Below are positions 9,762 to 17,297 of a DNA stretch of 45,988 nucleotides, in pieces. A model generated the notes under the pieces. The model did not search any database. It saw only the letters and a list, made by a program, of their open reading frames with translations, and was not told the DNA's origin. Made by a program: the position numbers and the translations under genes. Position 1 is the first letter of the stretch; every line of letters begins with the position of its first letter. The DNA comes from Clavibacter michiganensis (GTDB lineage Bacteria > Actinomycetota > Actinomycetes > Actinomycetales > Microbacteriaceae), in NCBI RefSeq assembly GCF_002151125.1, contig NZ_MDJZ01000008.1:1-45988 (forward strand). The letters run 5' to 3'.

Positions 9762-10735
9762 AGAAGCCCGCCCTCCCGCTCCTCGTCCTCGGGGCCGTGA
9801 CCGCCCTTGCGCTCACCGGCTGCTCCGCCGGTGCCGGGTCCGACGCGTCCGGCACGCCCGCGGCCGCCGCGGATCCCACCTCCCTCACGCTCGCGCTGGT
9901 CCCGTCGCAGGACCAGGACGGCCTCGTCGAGACGGCGGCCCCGCTCACCGACATGCTCACGAAGGCGCTCGGCATCCCCGTCACCGGCGTGGTGTCGAAG
10001 GACTACCAGGCGGCCGTCGAGGCGATGGGCGCCGACCAGGCGCAGATCGGCTTCCTCCCGTCGCTCCAGCTCTGGCAGGCGAGCGACATGTACGGCGCGA
10101 AGGTCGTGCTGCAGACCGAGCGCAACGGCAACATCACCTATCCCGCGCAGTTCATGACGAACGACCCCGACAAGTACTGCGACGACACCCCGGTCGAGCG
10201 CGACGGCATGCTCTTCTGCAACGGCGCCGACGCGCTCGCGGGCCCGCAGGGCCTCGACTCCATCACGAAGGTGCAGGGCGCGAAGGTCGCGGTCCTCGGC
10301 CCGGGCTCTCCCGCCGGCTACATCTACCCGATGCTCGCCCTCAAGGACGCGGGGCTCGACATCGACTCCGACATCCAGCAGATCCCCGTCACCGCCAACG
10401 ACGCCTCGGTGCTCGCGGTCTACAACGGCGACGCCGAGGTCGGCTTCAGCTTCTGGGACGCCCGCACCATCGTCGCCAAGGACAAGCCGGACGTCGGCCA
10501 GAAGGTCGTCGTCTTCGCCATGACCGACGAGATCCCGAACGACGGCGTCGCCGTCTCCGGCTCGCTGTCGCCTGCGCTCCAGGAGAAGATCACGACGGCG
10601 CTCGCGGACTACTCGGCCACGCCCGAGGGATCCGCGGCCCTCACCGCCGTGTACTCGATCACGAAGCTCGCGCCCGCCGACCCGTCGTCGCTCGACGTCG
10701 TCGCCCGCGCCGCCGAGTCGCTCGGTCTGCAGTAG
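9758..10735 (+). CDS. phnD: Phosphate/phosphonate-type ABC transporter binding lipoprotein (PhnD-like)
   Basis: 325 residues. The signal peptide MKKPALPLLVLGAVTALALT ends in a lipobox LTGC with Cys22 as the lipid-anchored residue, so it acts on the outer membrane face. The body follows the PhnD pattern: LTLALVPSQDQDGLVETAAP, KDYQAAVEAMGADQAQIGFL and GPGSPAGYIYPMLALKDAG, the last being the helix whose N-terminus binds the anion. Two cysteines in a loop (KYCDDTP ... LFCNGAD, about residues 144 and 157) look like a disulfide. It is followed immediately by the ATPase and two permeases. The ligand may be a phosphonate, phosphite or organic phosphate; neither C-P lyase nor phosphonatase genes are present here. 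Confidence 0.85.
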   Translation: MKKPALPLLVLGAVTALALTGCSAGAGSDASGTPAAAADPTSLTLALVPSQDQDGLVETAAPLTDMLTKALGIPVTGVVSKDYQAAVEAMGADQAQIGFLPSLQLWQASDMYGAKVVLQTERNGNITYPAQFMTNDPDKYCDDTPVERDGMLFCNGADALAGPQGLDSITKVQGAKVAVLGPGSPAGYIYPMLALKDAGLDIDSDIQQIPVTANDASVLAVYNGDAEVGFSFWDARTIVAKDKPDVGQKVVVFAMTDEIPNDGVAVSGSLSPALQEKITTALADYSATPEGSAALTAVYSITKLAPADPSSLDVVARAAESLGLQ

Positions 10736-10738
10736 CCC

Positions 10739-11560
10739 GTGCCCGACACCCGCTCCCTGGCGGAGGCCGGCGCGCTCGCGCCGGCCTCCGCGCCGTGGGC
10801 CGTGCGCCTCGCCGGCGTCACGGTCCGCTACCCCAACGGCGTCGTCGCGCTGAAGGACGTCTCGCTCGACATCGCCGGCGGCGAGATGGTCTCCATCGTC
10901 GGCCTGTCCGGATCCGGCAAGTCGAGCCTCATCCGCACGATCAACGGACTCGTCCCCGTCACCTCCGGCGAGGTGGAGGTCGGCGGCACGCGCGTCGACG
11001 GGCTCGCCGGCCGCCCGCTCCGCGCCCTCCGCGGCGACGTCGGCATGATCTTCCAGGGCTTCAACCTGGCGAAGCGCGCGAGCGTGCTGCACAACGTGCT
11101 CGTCGGCCGGCTCGCGCACACGCCCGGCTGGCGGACCTTCCTCGGCCTGCACAGCGCGGCCGACCGGGAGATCGCGTTCCAGGCGCTGGAGAGCGTCGGG
11201 ATCCTGCCCAAGGTCTGGGACCGGGCGTCCACCCTCTCGGGCGGGCAGCAGCAGCGCGTCGCCATCGCGCGGGCGCTCGCGCAGCGGCCGCGCCTCGTCC
11301 TCGCCGACGAGCCCGTCGCGAGCCTCGACCCGCCGACCGCGCACGGCGTGATGGGCGACCTCCGTCGCATCAACCGCGAGCTCGGGATCACTGTGCTCAC
11401 GAACCTCCACCTCCTCGACCTCGCGCGCGAGTACGGCGACCGCATGATCGGCCTCCGGGCCGGCGAGGTCGTCTACGACGGCCCGGCGGCGACCGCGGGC
11501 GACGACGTGTTCGAGGCCATCTACGGCCGGTCGATCCGGCCCGAGGACACCCTCGGATGA
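10739..11560 (+). CDS. phnC: Phosphonate-type ABC transporter ATPase (PhnC-like)
   Basis: 273 residues from a GTG three bases after the phnD stop. Walker A is [11 protein letters not shown], the Q-loop region is MIFQGFNLA, the ABC signature is [15 protein letters not shown], and Walker B is [13 protein letters not shown]. The block [15 protein letters not shown] and the insert [19 protein letters not shown] are characteristic of the PhnC subfamily rather than of amino-acid transporters. It would power uptake through the two PhnE-type permeases. The first 20 or so residues are Ala-rich, so a start slightly further downstream is possible. It overlaps the next gene by four bases (ATGA). Confidence 0.9.
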   Translation: MPDTRSLAEAGALAPASAPWAVRLAGVTVRYPNGVVALKDVSLDIAGGEMVSIVGLSGSGKSSLIRTINGLVPVTSGEVEVGGTRVDGLAGRPLRALRGDVGMIFQGFNLAKRASVLHNVLVGRLAHTPGWRTFLGLHSAADREIAFQALESVGILPKVWDRASTLSGGQQQRVAIARALAQRPRLVLADEPVASLDPPTAHGVMGDLRRINRELGITVLTNLHLLDLAREYGDRMIGLRAGEVVYDGPAATAGDDVFEAIYGRSIRPEDTLG

Positions 11561-12351
11561 GCGTCCGGGAGCTGCCGCCCAGGCCGGCGGGCCGGTGGAA
11601 GCCGTGGCTCGCGCTCGCGGTGGTGCTCGCGATCACCGCGGTCGCGATGAGCCCGCAGCTGGGCGTCGCGTTCGGGTTCGACGCCATCGCGCGCAACTGG
11701 CGGAACGGCGCCGACAAGCTCGTGCGCCTGGTCCAGCCCGACTGGGCGTTCTTCCCGCGCACGGTCGCGCCCATGCTCGAGACGCTCGCCATGGCCGTCG
11801 TCGCCACGGTCGCGGGCGCCGCGGTCGCGCTGCCGCTCAGCCTCCGGGCGGCGCGGCTCACGAACCCGCATCCGGTGAGCCGTGGGATCCTCCGCGCGAT
11901 CCTCAACGTCGTCCGCGCGGTGCCCGAGCTGCTCTACGCCTCGGTGCTCGTCGCGATGGTGGGCGTGGGCGCGCTGCCCGGCATCATCGCGCTGGTCCTC
12001 TTCAACGTCGGCATCATCGTCAAGCTCGTGTCGGAGGCCATCGAGTCGAACGACGCGGGTCCGCTCGAGGCCGGTCGCGCGGCGGGCGGCACGCGGATGC
12101 AGGTCGACCGCGCCGTGGCCCTCCCGGACGTGCTCCCCGGATTCGTCGGCCAGACGCTCTACGTGCTCGAGCTCAACGTGCGCGCGTCCACCGTCCTCGG
12201 CCTCGTCGGCGCGGGCGGCATCGGCCTCCTCATCGACGCCGTGCGCACCTTCTACCGCTACGACCAGCTCGCGCTGATCGTGCTCGAGATCCTCGTGATC
12301 GTCATCGTGATCGACCTCGTCTCGAACGAGATCAGGAAGAGGATCGCATGA
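11557..12351 (+). CDS. phnE: Phosphonate-type ABC transporter permease (first PhnE-like)
   Basis: 264 residues with about six membrane segments, the first at [18 protein letters not shown]. The permease coupling loop is [20 protein letters not shown] (about residues 171-190), with the EAA-like core and conserved glycine. The segments [22 protein letters not shown] and [20 protein letters not shown] are strong PhnE markers. The ATG overlaps the phnC stop, and its own stop overlaps the next permease start (ATGA). The two permeases are related but clearly different, so they probably form a heterodimer. Confidence 0.9.
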   Translation: MSVRELPPRPAGRWKPWLALAVVLAITAVAMSPQLGVAFGFDAIARNWRNGADKLVRLVQPDWAFFPRTVAPMLETLAMAVVATVAGAAVALPLSLRAARLTNPHPVSRGILRAILNVVRAVPELLYASVLVAMVGVGALPGIIALVLFNVGIIVKLVSEAIESNDAGPLEAGRAAGGTRMQVDRAVALPDVLPGFVGQTLYVLELNVRASTVLGLVGAGGIGLLIDAVRTFYRYDQLALIVLEILVIVIVIDLVSNEIRKRIA

Positions 12352-13154
12352 GCCTCGCCGTGCCCGCCCGCCCCCGCCGTCCCGGACGCGTCATCGCCGC
12401 CGCGGGCATCACCGTCGTCGTGGCGGTCGCCTGCTGGTCGGCCGACATCGCGTGGGACCGCCTCGGCGACCTGCCGGCCGAGGTCGTCCGCTACCTCTGG
12501 CTCATGTTCGCCAGCCCCGACTGGTCGAAGCTGCCCGAGGCGCTCGCGCAGACGTGGGTCTCCGTGCTCATGGCCTGGGTCGGCACCGTCCTCGGCATCG
12601 TGGTGTCGGTGCCGCTCGCGTTCGTCGCCGCCCGCGGGTTCGCGCCCGCTGCCGTGCGCTGGCCGCTGCGGATCCTGTTCTCCGCCATCCGGGCGGTGCC
12701 GGAGATCATCACGGCGATCGTCATCCTGTCCGTCACCGGACTCACGCCGCTCACGGGCGCGCTCGCGCTCGCCGTGTCGAGCGTCGGCACGCTCGGCAAG
12801 TGGGGGTACGAGTCCGTGGAGGGCGTCGACGGCGGGCCGCTCGAGGCCGTGCGCGCAGCCGGCGGCGGCGCCTGGTCGCTGATCCGCTGGGGCGTCTGGC
12901 CGCAGGCGAGCGGCGAGTTCCTCTCCTTCTGGCTGTACCGCTTCGAGATCAACGTGCGCGCCTCGGCGGTGCTCGGGCTCATCGGCGTCGGCGGGATCGG
13001 CGACATGCTCACCTCCTACACTCAGTACCGGGAGTGGCCCACCGTCGGCGTGCTCCTCATCGTGGTCGTCGCCGTCACCATGTCGATCGACGCGATCTCC
13101 GGTGCCATCCGCCGCCGGATCACCGAGGGGGCCAGGGTCCGTGCAGTGGAGTGA
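12348..13154 (+). CDS. phnE: Phosphonate-type ABC transporter permease (second PhnE-like)
   Basis: 268 residues. The N-terminal membrane segment is VIAAAGITVVVAVACW. Then come MFASPDWSKLPEALAQTWVS, the PhnE-type SAIRAVPEIITAIVILSVTG, the coupling loop LEAVRAAGGGAWSLIRWGV and INVRASAVLGLIGVGGIGDM. It pairs with the preceding permease. Its last 14 bases overlap the start of the rpiR-like gene. Confidence 0.9.
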   Translation: MSLAVPARPRRPGRVIAAAGITVVVAVACWSADIAWDRLGDLPAEVVRYLWLMFASPDWSKLPEALAQTWVSVLMAWVGTVLGIVVSVPLAFVAARGFAPAAVRWPLRILFSAIRAVPEIITAIVILSVTGLTPLTGALALAVSSVGTLGKWGYESVEGVDGGPLEAVRAAGGGAWSLIRWGVWPQASGEFLSFWLYRFEINVRASAVLGLIGVGGIGDMLTSYTQYREWPTVGVLLIVVVAVTMSIDAISGAIRRRITEGARVRAVE

Positions 13155-14013
13155 CGACGTCGGGCCCACCACCCGCATCGCGACGGTGGTCAACGCCCTG
13201 CAGCCGAGCGAGCGCCGGGTCGTGCAGCTGATCCTCGACGACACGGAGGGCGTGGTGGAGATCACCGCGCAGGAGCTCGCCGACCGGGCGGGCGTCGCCC
13301 GGTCCACCGTCGTCCGCTCCTGCCAGAGCCTCGGCTACCGCGGCTACCCGCAGCTGCGCGTCGCGCTCACCCGCGAGCTCGCGCGCAGCTCGGCCCGCAC
13401 GTCCGCCGCCGCGGGCGACCGCGGGCATGGCTCCAGCGCGCTCGGCCGGATCCGCTCCGACCTCGACGCGCTCGCCGCCGCCCTGCCCCGGGTCGCGAGC
13501 GTCCTCACGGAAGCGGAGGTGGAGGACGCCGTCACCCGCGTCGTCGGCGCCCGCCGCCTGGTCATCGTCGCGAGCGGCCTGTCCTCGCCGCTCGCCCTCG
13601 ACCTCTCCATGCGCCTCACCGCCGTCGGCCGCCCCGCGGAGCACGTCGCCGATCCCATCGGGCAGCAGATCGCCGTCAGCCGGCTGGGCGCCGACGACGT
13701 GGTCCTCGTCATCAGCGGCAGCGGCGCCAACGAGCTGAGCCTCCGCGCCGCGCGCTCCGCCCGGGCCTCCGGCGCGGCGATCGTCGTCGTCACCTCGTTC
13801 GCGACCTCGCCCATCGGCGCGCTCGCCGACGTCGCCCTGGTCGTGGCTCCCGCGAAGGCGGGCTTCCGCCACGAGGTGGAGCACACCTCGCGCGTCCCGC
13901 ACGTGATCGTGCTGGAGTCGCTGGTGGAGATCGTCGCCGACCGGCTCGGCGCGACGGCGGTGGACACCCGCGCGGGCGTCCTCACCATCCTCAGCGACGC
14001 CCTCAGCGACTGA
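13141..14013 (+). CDS. RpiR/MurR family regulator with SIS domain
   Basis: 290 residues from a GTG at 13141, preceded by GAGGGGGCCAGGG; the start lies inside the end of the second permease gene. The N-terminal HTH_6 domain (about residues 10-85) reads LQPSERRVVQLILDDTEGVV, EITAQELADRAGVARSTVVR and QSLGYRGYPQLRVALTREL. The C-terminal SIS domain (about 105-285) contains GARRLVIVASGLSSPLALDL, VVLVISGSGANELSLRAA and AAIVVVTSFATSPIGAL. SIS domains in this family bind phosphosugars or similar phosphorylated effectors. This fits the operon model of uptake and dephosphorylation of an organic phosphate. It would probably regulate the dyads at 8944-8979. A bidirectional hairpin follows. Confidence 0.88.
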   Translation: MQWSDDVGPTTRIATVVNALQPSERRVVQLILDDTEGVVEITAQELADRAGVARSTVVRSCQSLGYRGYPQLRVALTRELARSSARTSAAAGDRGHGSSALGRIRSDLDALAAALPRVASVLTEAEVEDAVTRVVGARRLVIVASGLSSPLALDLSMRLTAVGRPAEHVADPIGQQIAVSRLGADDVVLVISGSGANELSLRAARSARASGAAIVVVTSFATSPIGALADVALVVAPAKAGFRHEVEHTSRVPHVIVLESLVEIVADRLGATAVDTRAGVLTILSDALSD

Positions 14014-14016
14014 CGG

Positions 14017-14049
14017 AGCGCGGGCGCCTCCCACGGAGGCGCCCGCGCT
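14017..14049. terminator. Bidirectional hairpin between convergent operons
   Basis: AGCGCGGGCGCCTCC (14017-14031) pairs perfectly with GGAGGCGCCCGCGCT (14035-14049) around CAC. It lies three bases after the rpiR-like stop and eight bases beyond the end of the symporter gene on the other strand, so it can serve both. Confidence 0.85.
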
Positions 14050-14057
14050 GCTCGCGC

Positions 14058-15680
14058 CTAGTGCTCGGTCGCCTTCTCCGCGCCGTGCCCGGTGAGCGAC
14101 CGGACGTCCATCTCGGCCGCGATGAGCGGATCCTCCTTGCGCGTCGACGTCACGGTCCCGATCCAGCCGAGCAGGAACCCGACGGGGATCGACACGATCC
14201 CCGGGTTGCTCAGCGGGAACCACGAGAAGTCGACCCCCGGGATCATCGACGTCTCCGCGCCCGACACCACGGGGGAGAACGCGATCAGCACGAGCGCCGT
14301 CCCGAGCCCGCCGTACATGCTGAGCACCGCGCCCCGCGTGGAGAAGCGCCGCCAGTAGAGGGAGTAGAGGATCGTCGGCAGGTTCGCGCTCGCCGCCACC
14401 GCGAACGCGAGCGCCACGAGGAACGCCACGTTCTGCCCGTTGGCGCCGATGCCCGCGATGATCGAGACGATCCCGATGACGACGACCGTGATCCGCGCGA
14501 CGCGCACCTCGCCGTTCGCCGAGACCTGCCCCTTCTTGATGACGCTGCCGTACACGTCGTGCGCGAAGGACGCCGCCGCCGTGATGGTGAGCCCGGCGAC
14601 CACCGCCAGGATCGTCGCGAACGCCACGGCCGCGATGATCCCGAGCAGGATCGGCCCGCCGAGCTCGAGCGCCAGCAGGGGCGCCGCGGAGTTCACGCCG
14701 CCGGGGGCCGCGAGGATCCGCTCGCTCCCGAGCAGCGCTCCCGCGCCGTACCCGAGCACCAGGGTGAAGAGGTAGAAGACGCCGATGAGCCAGATCGCCC
14801 AGACGACGCTGCGGCGCGCCTCCTTCGCGGTCGGCACCGTGTAGAAGCGCATGAGCACGTGGGGGAGGCCCGCCGTGCCGAGCACCAGCGCGAGCGCGAG
14901 CGACAGGAAGTCGAGCTTCGTGATCCCCGTGGCGCCGTACTGGTTGCCGGGCTCGAGGACCGGCTTGTCGGCCACCGCGGCGGCCGCGCCCAGGAGCTCG
15001 GACACGTTGAAGCCGTGGATCGCCAGCACCCACACGGTCATGACCGCGGCGCCCGCGATGAGCAGGCACGCCTTGATGATCTGCACCCAGGTCGTGCCCT
15101 TCATCCCGCCGACGAGCACGTAGACGATCATCAGCGCGCCGACCACCGCGATCACGAGCGACTGCCCGAGCCGGTCGTCGATCCCGAGCAGGAGCGAGAC
15201 GAGCCCGCCCGCGCCGGCCATCTGCGCGAGCAGGTAGAAGAAGCAGACCGCGAGCGTGGTGGTCGCGGCGGCCAGCCGGACGGGCCGCTGCTTCAGCCGG
15301 AAGCTCAGCACGTCGGCCATCGTGAACTTGCCCGTGTTGCGCATGAGCTCGGCCACGAGCAGCAGCGCCACGAGCCACGCGACGAGGAATCCGATCGAGT
15401 AGAGGAACCCGTCGTACCCGTTGATGGCGATGGCGCCGACGATCCCGAGGAAGGACGCCGCCGAGAGGTAGTCGCCCGCGATCGCGGTGCCGTTCTGGGG
15501 CCCGGTGAAGGAGCGGCCGGCCGCGTAGTAGTCGGCCGCGGTCGAGTTATTGCGGCTCGCGCGGAAGACGATCACGAGCGTGATCACCACGAACGCCCCG
15601 AAGATCGAGATGTTGAGGACGGGATCGCCCGTGTCGGTCGTGGGCGTCGTCGCCATCACGGCGCCGGTCGCGGCGATCAC
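14058..15680 (-). CDS. actP: Sodium:solute symporter, acetate permease (ActP) type
   Basis: 540 residues from a GTG at 15680 that overlaps the DUF485 stop (GTGA); an ATG at 15656 is the alternative start. About 13 membrane segments are visible. Family markers are DYYAAGRSFTGPQNGTAIAG followed by DYLSAASFLGIVGAIAINGY, FTMADVLSFRLKQRPVRLAA, LVGGMKGTTWVQIIKACLLI, GTAGLPHVLMRFYTVPTAKE and AFATILAVVAGLTITAAAS. These match the ActP cation/acetate subgroup of the SSS family, which takes up acetate and other short monocarboxylates with sodium. The coupled DUF485 gene (yjcH type) supports this. Substrates beyond acetate, such as pyruvate or propionate, are possible. Confidence 0.9.
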   Translation of the reverse strand: MIAATGAVMATTPTTDTGDPVLNISIFGAFVVITLVIVFRASRNNSTAADYYAAGRSFTGPQNGTAIAGDYLSAASFLGIVGAIAINGYDGFLYSIGFLVAWLVALLLVAELMRNTGKFTMADVLSFRLKQRPVRLAAATTTLAVCFFYLLAQMAGAGGLVSLLLGIDDRLGQSLVIAVVGALMIVYVLVGGMKGTTWVQIIKACLLIAGAAVMTVWVLAIHGFNVSELLGAAAAVADKPVLEPGNQYGATGITKLDFLSLALALVLGTAGLPHVLMRFYTVPTAKEARRSVVWAIWLIGVFYLFTLVLGYGAGALLGSERILAAPGGVNSAAPLLALELGGPILLGIIAAVAFATILAVVAGLTITAAASFAHDVYGSVIKKGQVSANGEVRVARITVVVIGIVSIIAGIGANGQNVAFLVALAFAVAASANLPTILYSLYWRRFSTRGAVLSMYGGLGTALVLIAFSPVVSGAETSMIPGVDFSWFPLSNPGIVSIPVGFLLGWIGTVTSTRKEDPLIAAEMDVRSLTGHGAEKATEH

Positions 15681-16084
15681 CGCCGGCCGCCCTTCCGGCG
15701 CTTCGGCGGCGTGGATCCGCGCGGCCCCTCCAGTGCGACGCGCTCGCGCTCCTCCAGGTCGGCGCGGATCTCCGCGGCGATGGGGTCGAAGCGCGAGTTC
15801 GCGCGGCTCACGTACCAGGTGGTGATCGCGAACGTCGTGACGAACTGCCCGAGCCCGAGCAGGATCCCGAGGTTCACGTTCCCGATGACGGGGGTCGACA
15901 TGAACTCGTGCGCGTAGTCGGACAGCAGCACGAACGCGAAGTACCAGACGAGGAAGGCCACGGCGAGGGGGAAGACGAAGCTGCGGTGCGCGCGCTTCAG
16001 CTCCGTGAACCGGGCCGAGTCCTCGACCTCCAGGTAGTCGATGGCCGGCCGGGGGTCCCCGGACGGATGAGCGGCGTCGCCCAT
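15677..16084 (-). CDS. yjcH: DUF485 small membrane protein (YjcH-like)
   Basis: 135 residues. The domain core DSARFTELKRAHRSFVFPLA with two membrane helices (VAFLVWYFAFVLLSDYA and GILLGLGQFVTTFAITTWYV) is the DUF485 signature. The tail is charged (RADLEERERVALEG...PKRRKGGRR). It is translationally coupled to the symporter gene by a GTGA overlap, the standard yjcH-actP arrangement, and is thought to be an accessory subunit of that permease. The ATG at 16084 is preceded by CGAGGAGATCAC. The upstream leader holds a small inverted repeat at 16104-16123. Confidence 0.9.
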   Translation of the reverse strand: MGDAAHPSGDPRPAIDYLEVEDSARFTELKRAHRSFVFPLAVAFLVWYFAFVLLSDYAHEFMSTPVIGNVNLGILLGLGQFVTTFAITTWYVSRANSRFDPIAAEIRADLEERERVALEGPRGSTPPKRRKGGRR

Positions 16085-16103
16085 GTGATCTCCTCGAGAT
16101 ACG

Positions 16104-16123
16104 GCCGCACCTCGTCGTGCGGC
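16104..16123 (-). promoter_or_regulatory. Inverted repeat in the symporter operon leader
   Basis: GCCGCAC (16104-16110) and GTGCGGC (16117-16123) form a seven-base perfect dyad with a six-base spacer, 19 bases upstream of the DUF485 start codon. It could be an operator or a leader hairpin. A TAACCT hexamer on the minus strand about 10 bases further upstream could be the -10. Confidence 0.3.
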
Positions 16124-16192
16124 GTTCCCAGGTTAGGCACAGGTGGGGGTGATGCGCCAGGGCCACGCCCCCGGTCCGCGCGCGAGCACCTG

Positions 16193-17008
16193 TCAGCCGA
16201 ACAGCCCCGGCAGCAGCGCGAGCGCCACCGGGTAGCCCACGAAGCTCACGACGTCGAGGATCAGGTGCGCCACCACGAGCGGCGCCGTCCGGCCGAAGCG
16301 CACGTAGCACCAGCCGAACACGACCCCCATCACGACGTTGCCGAGGAACGGCCCGTAGCCCTGGTAGAGGTGGTAGCTCCCGCGCAGCACGGCCGCCACC
16401 AGGATGACGCTCCACATCCCGATCCGCCCGTGCCCCCAGCCGAGCTCGCGCAGGCGGGTGAAGAGGTACCCGACCACGATCACCTCCTCCTGGAGCGCTG
16501 CGCGCAGGGCCACGAGCACGAGCACCGGCACGGTCCACCAGTACGAGTCGAGCGCGGTCGGCACCACGTCGACGGTGATCCCGAGCGCGCGTCCGGCGAA
16601 GTAGAGGCCGAGCCCGGGGACGCCGATGAGCGCCGCGAGCCCGAACCCGGCCGCCACGTCGCGCCCCGGACGAGCGAGGTCGAGGCCGATCCGCCGGAAC
16701 GCGCTGCGCCCCGGCTGCCAGAGCAGGAAGAGGACGAGCGCGACCGGCACGAGCGCGGTCGCGACGTCGAGCAGCTGGTACAGCAGGTCGAACGCCTGCC
16801 GGTCGTTCAGGCTCCGGTTGATGGTGGCGCTCTGCGATCCGAGCGCCTCCGGGCGCGTGGACAGGTCGACGATCCGGAGCACCGAGTAGACGGCGCTCGC
16901 CCCGAGCGACAGCCCGAGCACGATCGCGATCTCCCACCGCAGCCGCGTCCGGAGGGCCCGCCGCAGCGGCGGTCGGGGAGCGCGGGGGATGGCGGGAGCG
17001 TCGGGCAC
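16193..17008 (-). CDS. CPBP-family intramembrane protease-like protein
   Basis: 271 residues with about eight membrane segments. The CPBP (Abi/CAAX protease) region is in the second half: ALRAALQEEVIVVGYLFTRL carries the paired glutamates of motif 1, VLRGSYHLYQGYG carries the motif 2 histidine, and VVAHLILDVVSF carries the motif 3 H-x3-D. In motif 1 the usual EExxxR arginine is Val, so the site is EEVIVV. This departs from the common pattern, but the glutamates and histidines needed for metal binding remain. A GTG start at 17008 is supported by a TAGGAT hexamer exactly six bases upstream. The substrate is unknown. It lies 108 bases upstream of the DUF485-symporter pair on the same strand. Confidence 0.85.
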   Translation of the reverse strand: MPDAPAIPRAPRPPLRRALRTRLRWEIAIVLGLSLGASAVYSVLRIVDLSTRPEALGSQSATINRSLNDRQAFDLLYQLLDVATALVPVALVLFLLWQPGRSAFRRIGLDLARPGRDVAAGFGLAALIGVPGLGLYFAGRALGITVDVVPTALDSYWWTVPVLVLVALRAALQEEVIVVGYLFTRLRELGWGHGRIGMWSVILVAAVLRGSYHLYQGYGPFLGNVVMGVVFGWCYVRFGRTAPLVVAHLILDVVSFVGYPVALALLPGLFG

Positions 17009-17014
17009 GGGCCG

Positions 17015-17020
17015 ATCCTA
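17015..17020 (-). promoter_or_regulatory. Leaderless -10 (TAGGAT) of the CPBP gene
   Basis: TAGGAT on the minus strand ends six bases before the GTG at 17008 and no Shine-Dalgarno sequence is present. This is one of several identical arrangements in the window. Confidence 0.5.
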
Positions 17021-17147
17021 GGCGCGCGGTGCCGAGCGGCCGCCCGGACGCCGGACGTGGCCGGTGAGGCCCCTGACGACGCGATCCGTCGCCGAGGGCG
17101 GTGGTAACGCGCGATCCCCGCCGTCGAGACGCACGGATCCGGACCGC

Positions 17148-17186
17148 GACGCGCGGATCCGCGCGTCCGAGTTACCGGTATGTAAC
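17148..17186 (+). promoter_or_regulatory. Palindrome and inverted repeat upstream of the peptide-binding protein gene
   Basis: A perfect 20-base palindrome GACGCGCGGATCCGCGCGTC (17148-17167) is followed by an inverted repeat GTTAC-CGGTAT-GTAAC (17171-17186). Both lie just upstream of the promoter at 17202-17230. The second is AT-rich against a very GC-rich background and is a good operator candidate. A further GGTAAC occurs at about 17103. The rest of the gap from 17009 to 17297 shows nothing else that I can name. Confidence 0.4.
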
Positions 17187-17201
17187 GTTTGGGCCCAGTT
17201 T

Positions 17202-17230
17202 TTGCAAAGACTCCCAGCCGTACCTAGGGT
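17202..17230 (+). promoter_or_regulatory. Promoter of the peptide transporter operon
   Basis: TTGCAA (17202-17207) and TAGGGT (17225-17230) are spaced by exactly 17 bases, the best -35/-10 pair in the window. The predicted transcription start is near 17237, giving a leader of about 60 bases before the TTG start at 17298. Confidence 0.6.
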
Positions 17231-17297
17231 CATTCTTATCTGCGCGGTCGACCGCACGCACGGTGGGTCCGCGCCATTCCCATGCACAGGAGGAACC

